Positions 10,815 through 22,554 of a stretch of DNA of 64,000 nucleotides are shown here, piece after piece. A model generated the notes under the pieces. The model ran no database searches. It had not been told where the DNA came from and saw only the letters and a program-made list of their open reading frames with translations. This DNA comes from Ceriagrion tenellum. Lineage: Eukaryota; Arthropoda; Insecta; Odonata; Coenagrionidae. The stretch's first letter is position 1, and every line of letters starts with the position of its first letter. The stretch is taken from positions 55,243,527 through 55,307,526 of the forward strand of contig OY720640.1 of assembly GCA_963169105.1 (NCBI GenBank). The letters are read 5' to 3'. A program made the position numbers and the translations under genes.

Positions 10815-13091
10815 TCATTTTCTCATCTTTTTAATGCATTTGATTACAGGCCACCAAGTATTACTCAGTTGGAATCCGATGTCTCTATTAAAATTATGTG
10901 GGTGCAATCGTATCTCGATGGCCTCTTTTATAATGCGGTTCCAGTAACGGTGTGCGCGGCAAAGGATTTTTGCATCGGTCCATCTAATGGCATGGTCTTC
11001 ATGGATGCTGTGTTCCGCCACTGCCGACTTATCTGGTTGCGCCAATCTAAAGTGCCTACGATGTTCTTTAAACCTGGTTTCAATTGATCGACCAGTCTCT
11101 CCCACATATATTTTGCCACATTCACACGGAATCTGATATACCTCTGGTGTCTTCAAGCCGGTAGGATCTATTGTCTTAACCAACTGGTCCCTTAATTTAG
11201 ATGGTGGCAGATGGATCGTTTTAATGTTAAAACGATGCAGAATGCGGTGAATCTTTCCCGATATAGTGGAGACATAAGGGATCAAAGCTTTGGCCACAGG
11301 TTTTTTAGGTAGCTCTCCTGCGCCACTCTCCTGGGTTTCACCGAATCTTCTTAAGGCTGTAAAAATCTGTTGTCTCCCATAGCCATTCTGCAGAAATGTC
11401 CTTTCTAGGTGCTGCAGTTCAGCTGAAATGCTTCCTTTACCAGATATTCTTTTGGCTCTATGGATAAGCGTAGATAAAACTGCGCCTTTTTGTGATGGAT
11501 GATGGTGGCTCCGTCCATTGAGGTAAAGGTCAGTATGGGCAGGTTTCCGGTAAACGCTGTGGTTTAGGCTCCCATCTTCTCTCCTGTGGATTAAGATGTC
11601 GAGGAACGGAAGTTGACCATTTTCTTCTTTCTCCATGATAAATTTAATGCTCGGGTGTTGGTTGTTCATGTGATTTAGAAAATCATCTAATGCAACCTAA
11701 CCATGTGGCCAGACTAAGAAGGAGTCATCTACATATCTGAAAAAGCACTTTGGACGTAGGGGAGCTGAATTTGGTGCTTTTTCCTCAAAGTCTTCCATGT
11801 AAAAGTTAGCTATCGCTGGTGAAAGCGGTGATCCCATAGCGACACCATAAACCTGCTTATAGTAAATCCCCTCGAAAGAAAAATCCGAAGAGGTCAGTAC
11901 ATGATGGAATAGCTTGACTGTTTTGGCGTCAAATTTTCTCTCCAATAGTTGTAAGGTGTCAGTAAGAGGTACACGAGTAAAGAGGGACACCACACCAAGA
12001 GTAACCATTATGTCATTCGTGTCCAAACGAATATCGTTTAGGGTTTTTACAAATTCTAGCGAGTTCTTCACATGGTGTTCCTTTAGTCCCAGGAATGGCG
12101 TTAAAATACCTGTTAGGTATTTTGCTACATTATACGTGGGAGAGTTAATTGCACTGACAATCGGCCTGAGTGGTGTACCTTCCTTGTGTATCTTCGGCAA
12201 CCCATATATCCTAGGAGGCACTGGTGCATGAGATAATAGATTCTTAACTGTCTCTTGTGAAAGATTCATTTATCTTAATGGTCCTCCTGATGATGGTTTC
12301 CGTTAGGTCTCGGGGTATTTTTCTATAAGCACTGTCCATTAGTAACTCCAGAATCTTGTGACGGTAATCAGCCTTTTTCATAGGAACTGTAGCATTGACC
12401 TTATCAGCAGGCAGAACAATTAGGGAATTATTTCTTCTTAAAGATTGCAAGGCCATTCTTTCTTTCTTCAAAATGTTAGCTTTTGGTGGAACAGCTTTTT
12501 TAAGGACGAGAGAGATTTTACTTCTTACCTCCTCCGCCTCATCGTTGGGTAGTTTCCGTATTACTTGCTCTATTCCTCCAATTATTTTATTAAATGGGAT
12601 ATATCGGGGTGCGGGTGCAAAGTTAAGGCCCTTGGAAAGAACGGAAAGTGCGTCTTCATCAATTCTTTCATCGATCAAGTTAATTACCGTACGGTGATGA
12701 TCAACTATAGTGGGCCATCTCTCGGTGGTTACTCTATTTCCGAACTTCTTTTCAACCTTTCCGCGACCCGTTTTTGAGTTGATTCTCCCAAAGCAAATGT
12801 TGCACGATCAACAAACTCCCAGTCGAGTGGTGACAGCATGGCTGAAAGGTGTAGGTGGAGGTCGTTCAATCTTCTGGCGTTGCGATCTAGAACCCGCCTC
12901 TTGTCTTGAATACCTTCTCTAAGCAATGCAAAACTCGTCCGTCGAAGTATACGATCCACTTTCTTCGACTTCAGTGGTGATTTGATCTTGGCAAAGGATG
13001 GTATAATCTCCTCGTCACGGCACTTCATGAGAAATTTAAGACTGCAAAGAAGTCTTGGCTTCTTCTTCCGCAGCGCTCCAAATTCACACAC
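10815..13091 (-). pseudogene. Penelope-like polyprotein: reverse transcriptase plus GIY-YIG endonuclease
   Basis: Read from 13091 downward. The N-terminal segment (13091-12729) has CRDEEIIPSFAKIK and ALLREGIQ, typical of the Penelope N-terminus. A frameshift near 12700-12740 leads to 12678-12244, with LSKGLNFAPAPRYIPFNK and LIVLPADKVNATV. A second shift near 12260 leads to 12269-11697, with PRIYGLPKIHKEGTPLRPIV, TLGVVSLFTRVPL, GVAMGSPLSPAIANFYME and FFRYVDDSF. Motif A normally has DVxSLFT, so the catalytic Asp appears replaced by Gly; YVDD is intact. A TAG at 11697-11699, after FLVWPHG, interrupts the same frame, which continues as ALDDFLNHMNNQHPSIKF, LPFLDILIHRREDGSLNHSV and YRKPAHTDLYLNG. 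The C-terminal endonuclease has CECGKIYVGETGRSIETRF, with Tyr, Gly and Arg of the GIY-YIG fold. The stop is at 10815-10817. Confidence 0.9.
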
Positions 13092-13161
13092 ACTGCGATG
13101 TTTTTCCTCCCCGTAGAGGTGAATAATAAATGATTTAAGATTTTCCCGGTGTATTATTTAG

Positions 13162-13246
13162 AAATATCTTTCTCGGGATTTGCACCGGGTAATGTTTTCA
13201 AAATCCACCGACATTTTTGAAAACGACTTGTTTTCCATTTTCAAGG
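13162..13246 (-). repeat. Penelope-like terminal repeat, 5' copy
   Basis: Direct-orientation partner of 10615-10699. Differences cluster in the distal stem side and the GAAGCGTCGG strand (here AAAAATGTCGG). It lies 71 bp upstream of the first recognisable codon of the element. Confidence 0.85.
13208..13246 (-). ncRNA. Hammerhead-like hairpin in 5' terminal repeat
   Basis: Same module as 10661-10699, with a 6-bp stem GAAAAC/GTTTTC. The 3' core strand has decayed more. Most likely inactive. Confidence 0.4.
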
Positions 13247-13248
13247 CC

Positions 13249-13430
13249 TTCGAGATGTTCAAGTGGTTGCGATTCATAGTAAATGGGTGTATTAATAATA
13301 ATTCTGTTCTTACTTATTCCTCACTGGATTTCAATCAATATTTCAATTTCAAACAAAAACCATCATTAAATATGTTCGAGTGGCTGCGATTTATAGTAAA
13401 TGGGTGTATTAATAATAAAAGTGCTTAGTA
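13249..13430 (+). repeat. Pair of short direct repeats, about 118 bp apart
   Basis: About 55 bp around 13253-13307 and 13371-13425 agree closely. Shared blocks are ATGTTC[AG]AGTGG and the AGTAAATGGGTGTATTAATA block. They adjoin the 5' end of the Penelope-like element and may belong to its flank or to an older element. Confidence 0.75.
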
Positions 13431-13437
13431 AGAAAAA

Positions 13438-13493
13438 ACCCAATTTCTTGTGTAGGATGAAGTTTCACTATCATCCCACACAAGAAATTGGGT
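13438..13493. repeat. Short inverted repeat, 23-bp arms
   Basis: Arms 13438-13460 and 13471-13493 are complementary except for one base, with a 10-nt spacer. They carry CCCAATTTCTTGTGTAGG and its inverse. No coding sequence is linked. Confidence 0.85.
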
Positions 13494-14530
13494 AAAACGT
13501 GAGGTAAAAGTAGTTTTAAAATAAAAAACAAAAACCTATATATTATAGTAAAAGCAAGGGTGAATAAACTAATTGTGGATATACGAATGAAAACACAATA
13601 AACCCGCTCAGTTATTTTTCGGTCAGGTCTGGATAAAAGTGATATTTCAGCAGGCGCATGGCGGAAATTATACGGCGGTTTTCTCGGATACTGACCAACG
13701 CTCATCTCGAACGATTTCGCCACACGATAAAAGGTCATCTTGTGCCCATGAGAGTTGTAAGAGAATACCTATAGTCCTTTTAGGCTGTAAGTACCTACAA
13801 CAGGAGATGTCGCGTTTTTTTTTTTAAAGATGGACAAATTTCCTCCCACCGACCCGCTGGAAGATTATATATGTTTAGTTATTGGCCACCATTAGTTTCG
13901 GAAACTTGACAGGTATGTTACATTTTTCACAAATAACTACTGAGGCATGACCCTATCTCGAAATGTTATAAAAGTAGTTTTGTAAGTAGAGCCGCAGTGA
14001 TACCGTAATATTTCTACATTTTCTGAAATAAAATACAAAGAAACTCTTCTGTGAAAGTTGCTGCTTGGAGAAATCATGAGTCACTGAGTAATGTGACATG
14101 TGGTGTTAACTTGAAGAAAGCTGCAGGCACAGAAATGTGATTCCATCATACGCAGCGGATTTCTTAAAAATTTGGTTCAATTGTGGTATAAAGCACCAAA
14201 TGGACAACAATTGTACGGCTTGCCCTATTTTGTTTACGTATATTTAGATGAAACAATGAAGTTTATCCTTATGCATACCTTCAACAGCTATAAAATATGT
14301 GTGAAAGTTATGTCTTTCACCTAAATAAAAGATGATCACATTTTCCCTTATTTTACGAACCTTTCATAGCTGAAGGCCAAAACTCGAAGAAAATATATGC
14401 TTGGGATGTTTTTGTATTGTCTTTTGAAACATGAACTACCTGGGAATTTGTTGTAATTTTTTCCCGTCGGGGAGAAGAAGTCAAATGTAACAACCAGAAT
14501 GGCTTCCGACAATTTAATGGCCCCTCATCA
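13494..14530. other. No feature recognised
   Basis: AT-rich unique sequence without recognisable genes or repeats. Confidence 0.4.
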
Positions 14531-14531
14531 T

Positions 14532-14673
14532 AGAACGACCATTAGCCAAAGATCTTTTCGTGTTGCTAAGGAAAGGTCATGGACCAGTATTCCTAAGGAT
14601 ATAAAGGATTCCACTTCACTGTGAATATTTAAGAAAAAACTTCTTCACCATCTCCTTGTCCTAGAAAAGGAAC
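14532..14673 (+). pseudogene. Non-LTR retrotransposon C-terminal fragment (CR1/Jockey-like)
   Basis: The plus-strand frame reads RTTISQRSFRVAKERSWTSI, then PKDIKDSTSL, one in-frame TGA, and IFKKKLLHHLL. This is the common last 40-50 residues of CR1-like and related elements: R-T-x-x-x-x-SF, W-N-x-L-P, then an S-x-x-x-FK-x-x-L-x-x-hLL helix. It ends in a TAA at about 14671. Upstream coding is not recognisable. Confidence 0.6.
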
Positions 14674-14699
14674 AATAAGAAAGGAACATAAGAATCTTG

Positions 14700-14890
14700 A
14701 AGAACATAATTGAAGATAAATAGAGGGAGTCCCCTGAGGAAGACCCAGGAATAAGTTCATGGAGCAAGAAAATTGAAAGTACATAGTAAGAGATGAGAGG
14801 AGGTAAGAGGAATAACATTTGATAGGGAAAGGTGGAGGGCTGCAGTGAACCAATCTGAGGATTGAACAACCAAAGAATGAAGAAATATCC
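14700..14890 (+). pseudogene. RTE-like non-LTR C-terminal tail remnant
   Basis: The frame from about 14735 reads GRPRNKFMEQ, and a second block near 14825 reads DRERWRAAVNQSED. In RTE-type elements a basic GRP/R-stretch is followed 25-35 residues later by a D-R-x-x-W-R motif near the C-terminus. Stops and shifts lie between the two blocks. Confidence 0.55.
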
Positions 14891-15962
14891 ACCCCATGAA
14901 TTATTGTGTGATAATTTATTGTTTATTTGTTTAGTATATTCTCCCTTTTCAAAATAATTTAATATGTTATGTATGAGCTCCATTACTATATTTTACTTTT
15001 TTATGTTCTTAGTGGACGACGAACGTCCAAGAACAATATATATTTCTTTACCTTACTTTGCTTATTTTGATTCAAAGTAAGAAGAGAATTGCAAAGAACG
15101 AGAGAATGGGGAGAGAAATACTGAGAGAGAGAGAAATACTAAGACGTGAGATCTCGCTTCGCCAAAAGCGTCCACCTAACATAGGAATGGTTACCGGGCA
15201 GAGAATTCCTTCTAACGTATCCTATCCCACGACTAAAGAGAGGCCAACTTCCATTCTTTCCCGACGTCCAATTCAACCTCTGAGGAAACACACCAAAACC
15301 CAACTTTCGGCCAGTGGGACCGTCTGCTCCGTCGCGACGCGTCGGCTCCTTGGCAGGCCGGCGCATCACTCCGCCGCGTGAGGACGAAGTGGGAGAGGCC
15401 ACCGCCAACTAACGCCAAGAGGGTGACGAAGGAATGTTTTTGTTCGACTCGAAGAAAAAGTAAAACAAGAGAAAGAAGCCGAGCATAGAGAAAGGGAAGT
15501 GGGACAAGATGCAGGCTATGTTCCCGCGCACGGAGAGTCAGCTGTTCACGGATGCTCCTGTGGGGTTTCACGGGAGATCAACCGAACCCATCGTCAGATT
15601 AATTAGGATTTAATCCTCGAACGCACCTACAACGATAGATCGGATAAAAGCATTTGCAAAGATGAGGGGTGCACTGAGAGCGGGACTTTTTATCGCGTTT
15701 ACATGACAGTACATTAACTGTGACGATACCGGCCACAGCGAAGTGAGGGTGGCATCAAATGTGAAATAACCTTTTACTCTTTCTCATTCCCCGCTGCCCT
15801 CGTCTGAATTTCAGATATGCTCTCCTTACGAAATTGTTCGGGGATTTCAGGAGGTTTCAGTGAAACGGTGAGGGGGCAAATGAATATTCAATTTCACATT
15901 TGTTCAAGTAACGTTTAGAAAATGACTGCTGATTTTCATTATTACAGTCCTTAAGAAGTTTT
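14891..15962. other. No gene recognised; GC-richer segment 15100-15600
   Basis: 15100-15600 is GC-richer and gives overlapping open frames on both strands (for example 15233-15571 minus). None has a recognisable domain. A first exon or promoter-proximal region cannot be excluded but is not supported. Confidence 0.3.
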
Positions 15963-16497
15963 AGCGAAATATCATTTCAACTAAAAAATCTATGAATTTG
16001 GTCTAATTTTAAAGAAAAAGATCTTTCTCTTCCAAATAAACCAAAACAGCAGCCCCCAACATAGCTACTTTCCGATATTTTTGACGAAAAATTACTACCC
16101 TTTTACATTGGAAATGGTACGTCCAAGCACTCCAGAGAGACTATTTTTAAAAAATAAGGAATTCCTGATACCTAGAGCTCGTTAAAAAATTGACAGCATA
16201 TTTTGCGCTTTTTTCAGCTAATTTGAAAATAAATAATACAGTATTTTTTTAGAATCACAAATATCCTTCCGTTGTAAATGAGTTTTTAACTTGCCGCGCT
16301 AAAAAATCAGTCAAATTAAAGACTTATGTAGATATTTTTACTTAATTACTTAGAGTTTCAGTCATTTTAAATTATATTATGGCATCGTTAAAATTGTAAT
16401 ATTTAATTCATGCTTACTACAGCTGCTGAAATTAAAACGCAAAATTCTAATACGGTCTCCATTTTGACTAGGGAACCATCTCGGCCAAAATACCTCT
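15963..16497 (+). repeat. Unclassified dispersed repeat, copy 1 (pair with 56918-57452)
   Basis: About 535 bp aligns end to end, same orientation, with 56918-57452. Shared landmarks are GCGAAATA[TC]CATTT, CTCTTCCAAA, CCAGAGAGAC, AAAAATCAGTCAAAT, AAAGACTTATGT, TATTTAATTCATGCTT and GACTAGGGAAC. No open frame is conserved, no terminal inverted repeats are evident, and no element family is recognised. Divergence is high, so the repeat is old. Confidence 0.8.
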
Positions 16498-19392
16498 GGC
16501 TTTACTAGGCGAGTCAATGCATGTAGAAAATTACATTTTTTTGTTTATACAGCAAAAAAAATCCTTCTTTTGAATGTGAAATCGGTTTTCAATGGAAAAC
16601 CAAAATTAAGGTGCCGAATAAGCAGATCATTCCACGAATATATTTTTCATAATCACATTTTTCCAGTCATACGAGCCGTCTGCAGTGCCATTTGCATGGA
16701 ACTACCTTCTTTGACTTCAATTATGGTATAATTCGCTAACAGCCTTATAAACTAGGAGGTAAGATGGCTATATTTTATTATAATTCAGTTTCCCAGGACC
16801 TTTCGCTTCCTGTTAATAGCCATAATTAAAAGCTTTGATATGCTTTCTCGCAAAATTTGACGTTCTTCTGCTGTAATCTGAGCATTTTCATAAGAGCCCA
16901 TGACTGAATCTCCACTTTCAAGACAAAATCAGTAAAAATAGCCGGGACACCCTATTTGATTATCAGCTCTGTTATTAAAATGCTTTTCAAAGATTATGTA
17001 TTCATGTTTTCAGAATATCTGGAATAAGTGGCCCCAAGACCGGAGCTGACTTAAATTGGTCCACAATAATGATATTTAAATCATATTCAGATGCCTACAG
17101 AAAAAGTGCCGTCTATATCGTATAAACAACAATTTTTTACCCCTCCAAGCTAATTTTCCCCGCCAATTGAACTTGAAACTCCGTGGCGTTGAATGCGGGG
17201 GTGGGATAAACACGGTTTCAAACAGTATTTCCTAAATGATATATTTTACATTTTGGCGGAAACTTGTCAATTAAAAGAGTCCAGTAAAATTGAATAAAAA
17301 TAAAATATACAAATCCTACCGCCTTGTTTGTTCGTTATTAGCTTACAATTAAATTACTTACATATAATTATACGAGATAATTAAAGACAACAGACGGATA
17401 TTCTGTAGATATGGCTCTTCAGCTGGCTCCCGTAGCTATTAAAAATGTTAATTAAAAATGAGAGGATTTTAGTGGAATAATGTAAATGTTTTGCTCCTTG
17501 ATTTTGGTTTCCAATATCAGATGCATTTCATCAAAAAAATCAGGATTTTTCCAAATCTGCTAAACAAAATATTGGTATTTAGCACTTTTTTTCGAATCAC
17601 AAAGTCGTGGAGATCCTCCTTAACTATGAGTACATTATATGACGACAAAAATATGCTGATTATTTATTACTACCCGTGCTAAAATAACTCTATTGCTTCT
17701 GCTATTTCAGTGACCGGTTAGATTATCACGTGAATGTTTGACAAACAATCGCTTGTTTAAAATTATAATGAAATAGTCTGGCAAAATATCTACCCAAACC
17801 CAGGTATGTTTTTAAGGGAGTCTTATAAGATAAAAGATCTTTTTTACAACTTGGTCGCCTGGAGAAAAAATGAAAATATGGACAGCAAAATATATTCTCG
17901 ATAGTATATGAATGTAGTCGAAAGACATTGGCAATTTGTATCAAATTAAATATCAACAACCGTTTTTTAATAGTGCAAGAATATAGCGCCATAATATTTT
18001 GCTTCTTCTCCCTAACTCCGTTTAAATATGGGTATTATAATTTCGCTGTCTGTGCCCAGAACCGCTCATTTACGGCGCACGTCGTAAGCATTAAACGCGC
18101 TTCCGTTTAAAAGCACGTTTTTCTTTGGCTCCTCAATTATTTTTAGTGCAGACTTCACTCAGGAAGTAACCTGAACATAATCCTTATGATAAACACCCGG
18201 AATTCATTACAAGATTGAGGAGATTATAATTGTGGAAAAGTACGAAGCATCTTTTAATATGGATTTTAGCATCAGGACTAACCCTGTTCTGATACCTCAG
18301 AACAATACCCAAGTATCGTTCTGATTAGGTAGCTTTATAAAAGAGTTATTAGGCAGTTGATTTAAGGCATTGATTCAAAAGTATGAAAGTATATAGTTTG
18401 CAATATTTGATTCTTGCAGATTATGCGAAAACATACAATGCTTACAGTGTATAATTTACCAGTCATTCCAAAGTAATAAAAAAAGCTACCAATTATTTTT
18501 AAGACTATTCACTACATCAATTTACGGTAAAATTTTAAGGAGATTATTCATTTCCTAAGTATATGCTAGCGCAGAAATTGAGAATTCATTACTGAATTGA
18601 GGCTGTGATTGAAACAGCCTCTGCCTTTGTAAATTTAATCCCGACGGAAACTCCAAAACAAGGCTTCCTCAGAGACACCTGTTTTAAAGAAATTTATTCA
18701 CACCATTTCATTAAATAATGGTGAACTATTCTGAAGGAGGGAGGTAAATAATATTATTACATATAACTTACTCAAAAAAAGGAAATTCAGAAAGATGAAC
18801 GATCGAGTCTTTCCATTATCCCGAGTGGAAGGCGAATACGAACACCAGGAGAATATCAGAATTGGATGGAAGGGAACGGAGGGAATTATTCAAGCGGCAC
18901 CTGTTAGGTTAGGCGTGACACTTTCTTTTTCGAGGACCTCTCGAATGGAAAGCCGAGATGCATTCAATAGCACGAGAAATAATGGGAGGAATATTACATG
19001 GACAGCACCGGGGTTTCCGACGAGACGGCTGGATAAAATTTAAGGCGGCTATCACCTTGCTTGTTGAAGTCACCACTGAGATCGGCACAGTTTAGACCTT
19101 TCGCCGATGTCCCTCGCACATACCTTTGCTCAAATACATTTGATCAGAATACTGATTGGCCAAAACATTTGAAAGCAATGCTAGACTTGAATCACATTTG
19201 TCAAACTTATAGGTAAATCGCGTGTAGGTTACTAAATCTGCTGCTAGCTGTCACCAAAACGCGACTTTGTTTGGTATTCATTTTTTAATCTGGCCTATAT
19301 TACCGGTGATTGTGTCTGATTTCCGTCAGATTCAAATAAAATTGTCATGCAATGGGATGTCCTTTGACTGTCAGGCCACACCGTACCGTCAA
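16498..19392. other. No gene recognised
   Basis: Nearly 2.9 kb of AT-rich sequence without a recognisable exon, RNA gene or repeat. Short frames (for example 18795-19043 plus) look like chance. Confidence 0.4.
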
Positions 19393-19915
19393 CATCTACA
19401 TACAACCCTGCGAGCCACCGCATGGGCGTGTGGCAAGGGGTGTTATGACACCAACCATACAAAGATATAAGAAATAAGGTTTTGGGAGGTAAAATGGTGA
19501 CGTGTATTATGGGAGTGTATTTAAAGGGGCGTATTAATAGAAATAAGGTTTTTGGAGGTGAAATGGTTTTATTGTGGTCGCATATTGTTCGCGAAAGAAC
19601 AAGTTTTTGTACCTATCTGTTCGGCAATGAATCTCTCTTATTTATCGCTTCTGTCAGTCCTAGGTATTTTGTGAGGCGTCATGCTCTCTGTGTCGCTCTG
19701 AAACACACCTGTTCTAAATTTCTTAAGCAAGCTAAGCCTAGCGAGTAGAATACCGAGTCTCCAGGGGCTCCCTCTCTTAATCCCTATTTAAGTTATGAAA
19801 CACTATATGTTCCCTTGTAGCAGCTTTTAACGAAACGTGCCGCTTTTCTTTGTATTTTATTAATTTTTTGGTCAAATCTTTATTAAGAGGGTTCCAAATG
19901 CAATTTGTAGCACAT
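19393..19915 (-). mobile_element. CR1-like 3'-end fragment
   Basis: The tail is CATCTACATAC on the plus strand at 19393, followed inward by the family 3' UTR (GCGAGCCACCGCATGGGCG). A second partial copy of the GGTTTTGGGAGGT block sits at about 19545. Decayed C-terminal RT codons then read DLTKKLIKYKEKRHVSLKAA in one minus-strand frame. Truncated and frameshifted. Confidence 0.8.
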
Positions 19916-20890
19916 GACACACTCTGCAAAAGACTGCAGAAGACTGGCAAAAATACGATTTTGCCAGCGGCTAGGTGAAACATTTACCCCGCTCAGTCCG
20001 CTAGCGGTTGGAGGGTAGAGCCGTTAACATGCTAAATTTACGCCAAAAGGCGCAAACTGGAGTTATTAACGCATTTATCTCGCCAGTGTATTGTATACCC
20101 ATCATCACTAGTTCTTAAAAATGTTCAATTGAGTTTCCGGCATTTGCATGCCATAGTTCACATCAGTACTTCCAATGTCACCCGCCTGGGATTATTTCAA
20201 GAAACAAATTTTCTGGTACCAGACATGAACGTAGGATATTAGCGACACATCCGGCGAGATGGCCTGCGGAAGAGGATGTTTACCATCCCCAAACAATAAA
20301 GAAGAGAGAGAGAGAGGATTAATAAGGAGCTGGTGGCGAAAAATTCGAAAAAAGTGTGACGCGCTTTGATGGACCATTTCCACGTTCGGACGTTTCAGTT
20401 ATCAGTGTTGTGTCTGAAGATGTGATTCTAGAATTTAATGAGTTACGCAAGTAATCTCATTTATATTGTCACTTTTTCTCTTCAAAAAACTTAGCATGGA
20501 AGTGAAGCATCATTTCCCATATCAAAATGAAAGCCTTATTATATTAAAACTTCTATTTTTTCAGACTTCCATGTAACGCTCGAATCTTGTGTCCCTTCTA
20601 CAAAGGTCCGAACAGATAAAAATTCGTTTAGGTCTATTAGAGTCATCATTAGGGTGATATTGACAATTAAATCACTTCTCTTCCATCGAACCCCTTGTCG
20701 TAAGTAAATAACCCTATCTATAACAACAAAAACTGTATTCAGTAACATTTAGTGAACAATATTGTATACATACCCGGGTATTAAATAAGAAAATAATACA
20801 ATTCATCGATAAAAATAATAACACTAATACAAAAACATTTTGCACAAATATGTGTGATGCAATTTGCTATCCAAGCGAATCAGTTATTCA
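19916..20890. other. No gene recognised
   Basis: Unique sequence. A short (GA)n run lies near 20300. Nothing else is identified. Confidence 0.4.
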
Positions 20891-21613
20891 CCTACATCTA
20901 AATACTACCCTGCGAGCCGCCGCATGGGTGTATGACAGGTGGTGTTAGAACACAGGCCGTGTAAATATGTAAGGGATAAGGTTTTGGGAGGAGAAATGGC
21001 GACAAGTATTATCGGAGTGTATTTAGTGGAGTTCAGTTTTTATTGTGGTCGCTTATTGTGCGCGGAAAGAACGATTTATTGTACCTATCTGCTCGGCAGT
21101 GTATCTCTCTTATATGACCGCTTCTGTCAGACCTAGAAATGTAGTGAGGCGTCATGATAATATTCTCCTTGTCGCTCTGAAAAACTCCAATTCTGAATTT
21201 CTCAAGCCACCTAAGACTAGAGTGGAATCCTAGACCCTAGGGGCTCCCACCTTAATCCCTCGAAAATTTGTGAGACACTATATGTTCGCTCGTAGCACTA
21301 ACGAAGCGTGCTGCTTTTTTCGTATTTTATTAATTTTTTTGGTTAAATATTTATGACCAGGGTCCCAAATGCTCGCGGCGTATTCGAGGTGTGTCCTAAC
21401 CAGAACAAAGTAGCATCTTTCTTTGGAATTTTCATCCGAGGACCTTCCTATTTTACGCTTACAAAACCTAGTTTCTTTAATGCAGAGCCGCATATGTTTT
21501 GTATTGTTTGTTCCCCTCAATATATCAGAAGTAAAGGTAATTCCAAGATAAACCTGTGCTGACAGGAGTTGTGTATTTTCAAGAGCTGTTGTAGCATAAT
21601 AGAAGTATTTCAA
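20891..21613 (-). mobile_element. CR1-like 3' fragment with C-terminal RT
   Basis: It runs from the ACCTACATCTA tail at 20891 to coding sequence at 21613 (minus strand). The frame 21613-21278 reads LLSAQVYLGITFTSD, FCKRKIGRSSDENSKERCYF, then VRTHLEYAASIWDPGHKYL. This is the connection downstream of the RT catalytic core and the C-terminal domain. Downstream codons are frameshifted. Confidence 0.85.
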
Positions 21614-22554
21614 GATAGCAATGCAGTTGTTACTGTGCTATTGCTTTAATTCTCCATTTAGAGCAAGTAGCAGTTGTCCGCCGTCACGCTATCGTTTGTG
21701 GGTCGTAGGGAGTTTTGTCGGGATGAGTCTCGTCGTACTCCTGACGCCTGGCGCCGATCGAGAAAGCGGAGAAATCCAAAGTCTTCCTTGTCTCTATACC
21801 TGCGAACCCGTCGCTTCAAAAGCGCAGGTCTATTATTAGATTACCGGGATTTCTGCAGCGTAAACGGCGATGCCAATTACGTACCGCGAGTAAGGGCTCG
21901 TCGAGCCGGAAAAAAGTCCACGTTTGCGACGAGGGATTTCAGAGCACGAGATATAATTCCGATCACTCTGTTAATCCCTCCGCCTCCGCTGCTGCGTAAC
22001 CTTCCTCCTGAGGAGCCGGTTCTGTCATCGTCTGGTCTTTGGCCTCGATACGGGCTACGAAAGGGGACATCAATGGAATTTCTTTTCACGCCAAAGAGAG
22101 AGACGAGTAATAGAAATGAGACAGTTCTAAACGTGGAAAAAATTGAGTTATTAAAGTACCAGAGTGCTTATACTCGGCAATAAGTAGAGGTAAAGCAGAG
22201 TGTGTACAACGCTCTACAATATTGGGAATGCGAGATTTACCACAAGTTTAACAGGCTAAAACATATTTACCTACATGTTTGCTCTTCAGAAAATGTCGGA
22301 TAATGGTATATTCGATGAGATAAGGGGATTTTGGATAATAGGATAGTTTGTTGTGCAGAAAAGGACCGATAATTGGTTTAGCTGACAAAATGTTTATATC
22401 CATCACCTCTTATTTATCTTAGGGATGAATAGGCAAGTAAGGGCGATAAAAACCATATAAAAATAAACAAATTTCATTAAAAGGTCCTCATGAGAAAAGG
22501 ACTATAAGGTCCTCATGAGATTGACACACATTGTTGAAACCTTGGTCCATTTCC
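21614..22554. other. No supported gene; GC-richer open frames 21674-22183
   Basis: A 169-residue plus frame (21674-22183) is Arg/Pro/Ser-rich without recognisable domains and overlaps other open frames. It is treated as compositional. A duplicated AAGGTCCTCATGAGA lies near 22480 and 22507. Confidence 0.3.

Larger units (their letters stand above)
10615..13246 (-). mobile_element. Penelope-like retroelement, near full length
   Basis: A minus-strand element of about 2.6 kb is bounded by 85-bp direct repeats at 10615-10699 and 13162-13246. Between them lies one degenerate polyprotein gene with reverse transcriptase followed by a GIY-YIG endonuclease, the diagnostic order for Penelope-like elements. 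The terminal repeats fit the pseudo-LTRs of this class and each contains a hammerhead-like hairpin. The copy has two frameshifts, one in-frame stop and a changed catalytic residue, so it is dead, but it is the best-preserved element in the window. No target duplication was identified. Confidence 0.9.

Noticed and set aside
10914..12697. Plus-strand open frames (for example 11914-12231, 12395-12697)
   Set aside because: Antisense shadows of the Penelope-like polyprotein.
20385..20450. Possible hammerhead-like module (GTCTGAAGATGTG)
   Set aside because: The first core strand is present but no stem and no GAAAC strand follow.
21674..22183. 169-codon open frame, Arg/Pro-rich
   Set aside because: No recognised domain, a competing open frame on the other strand, and composition explained by local GC content.
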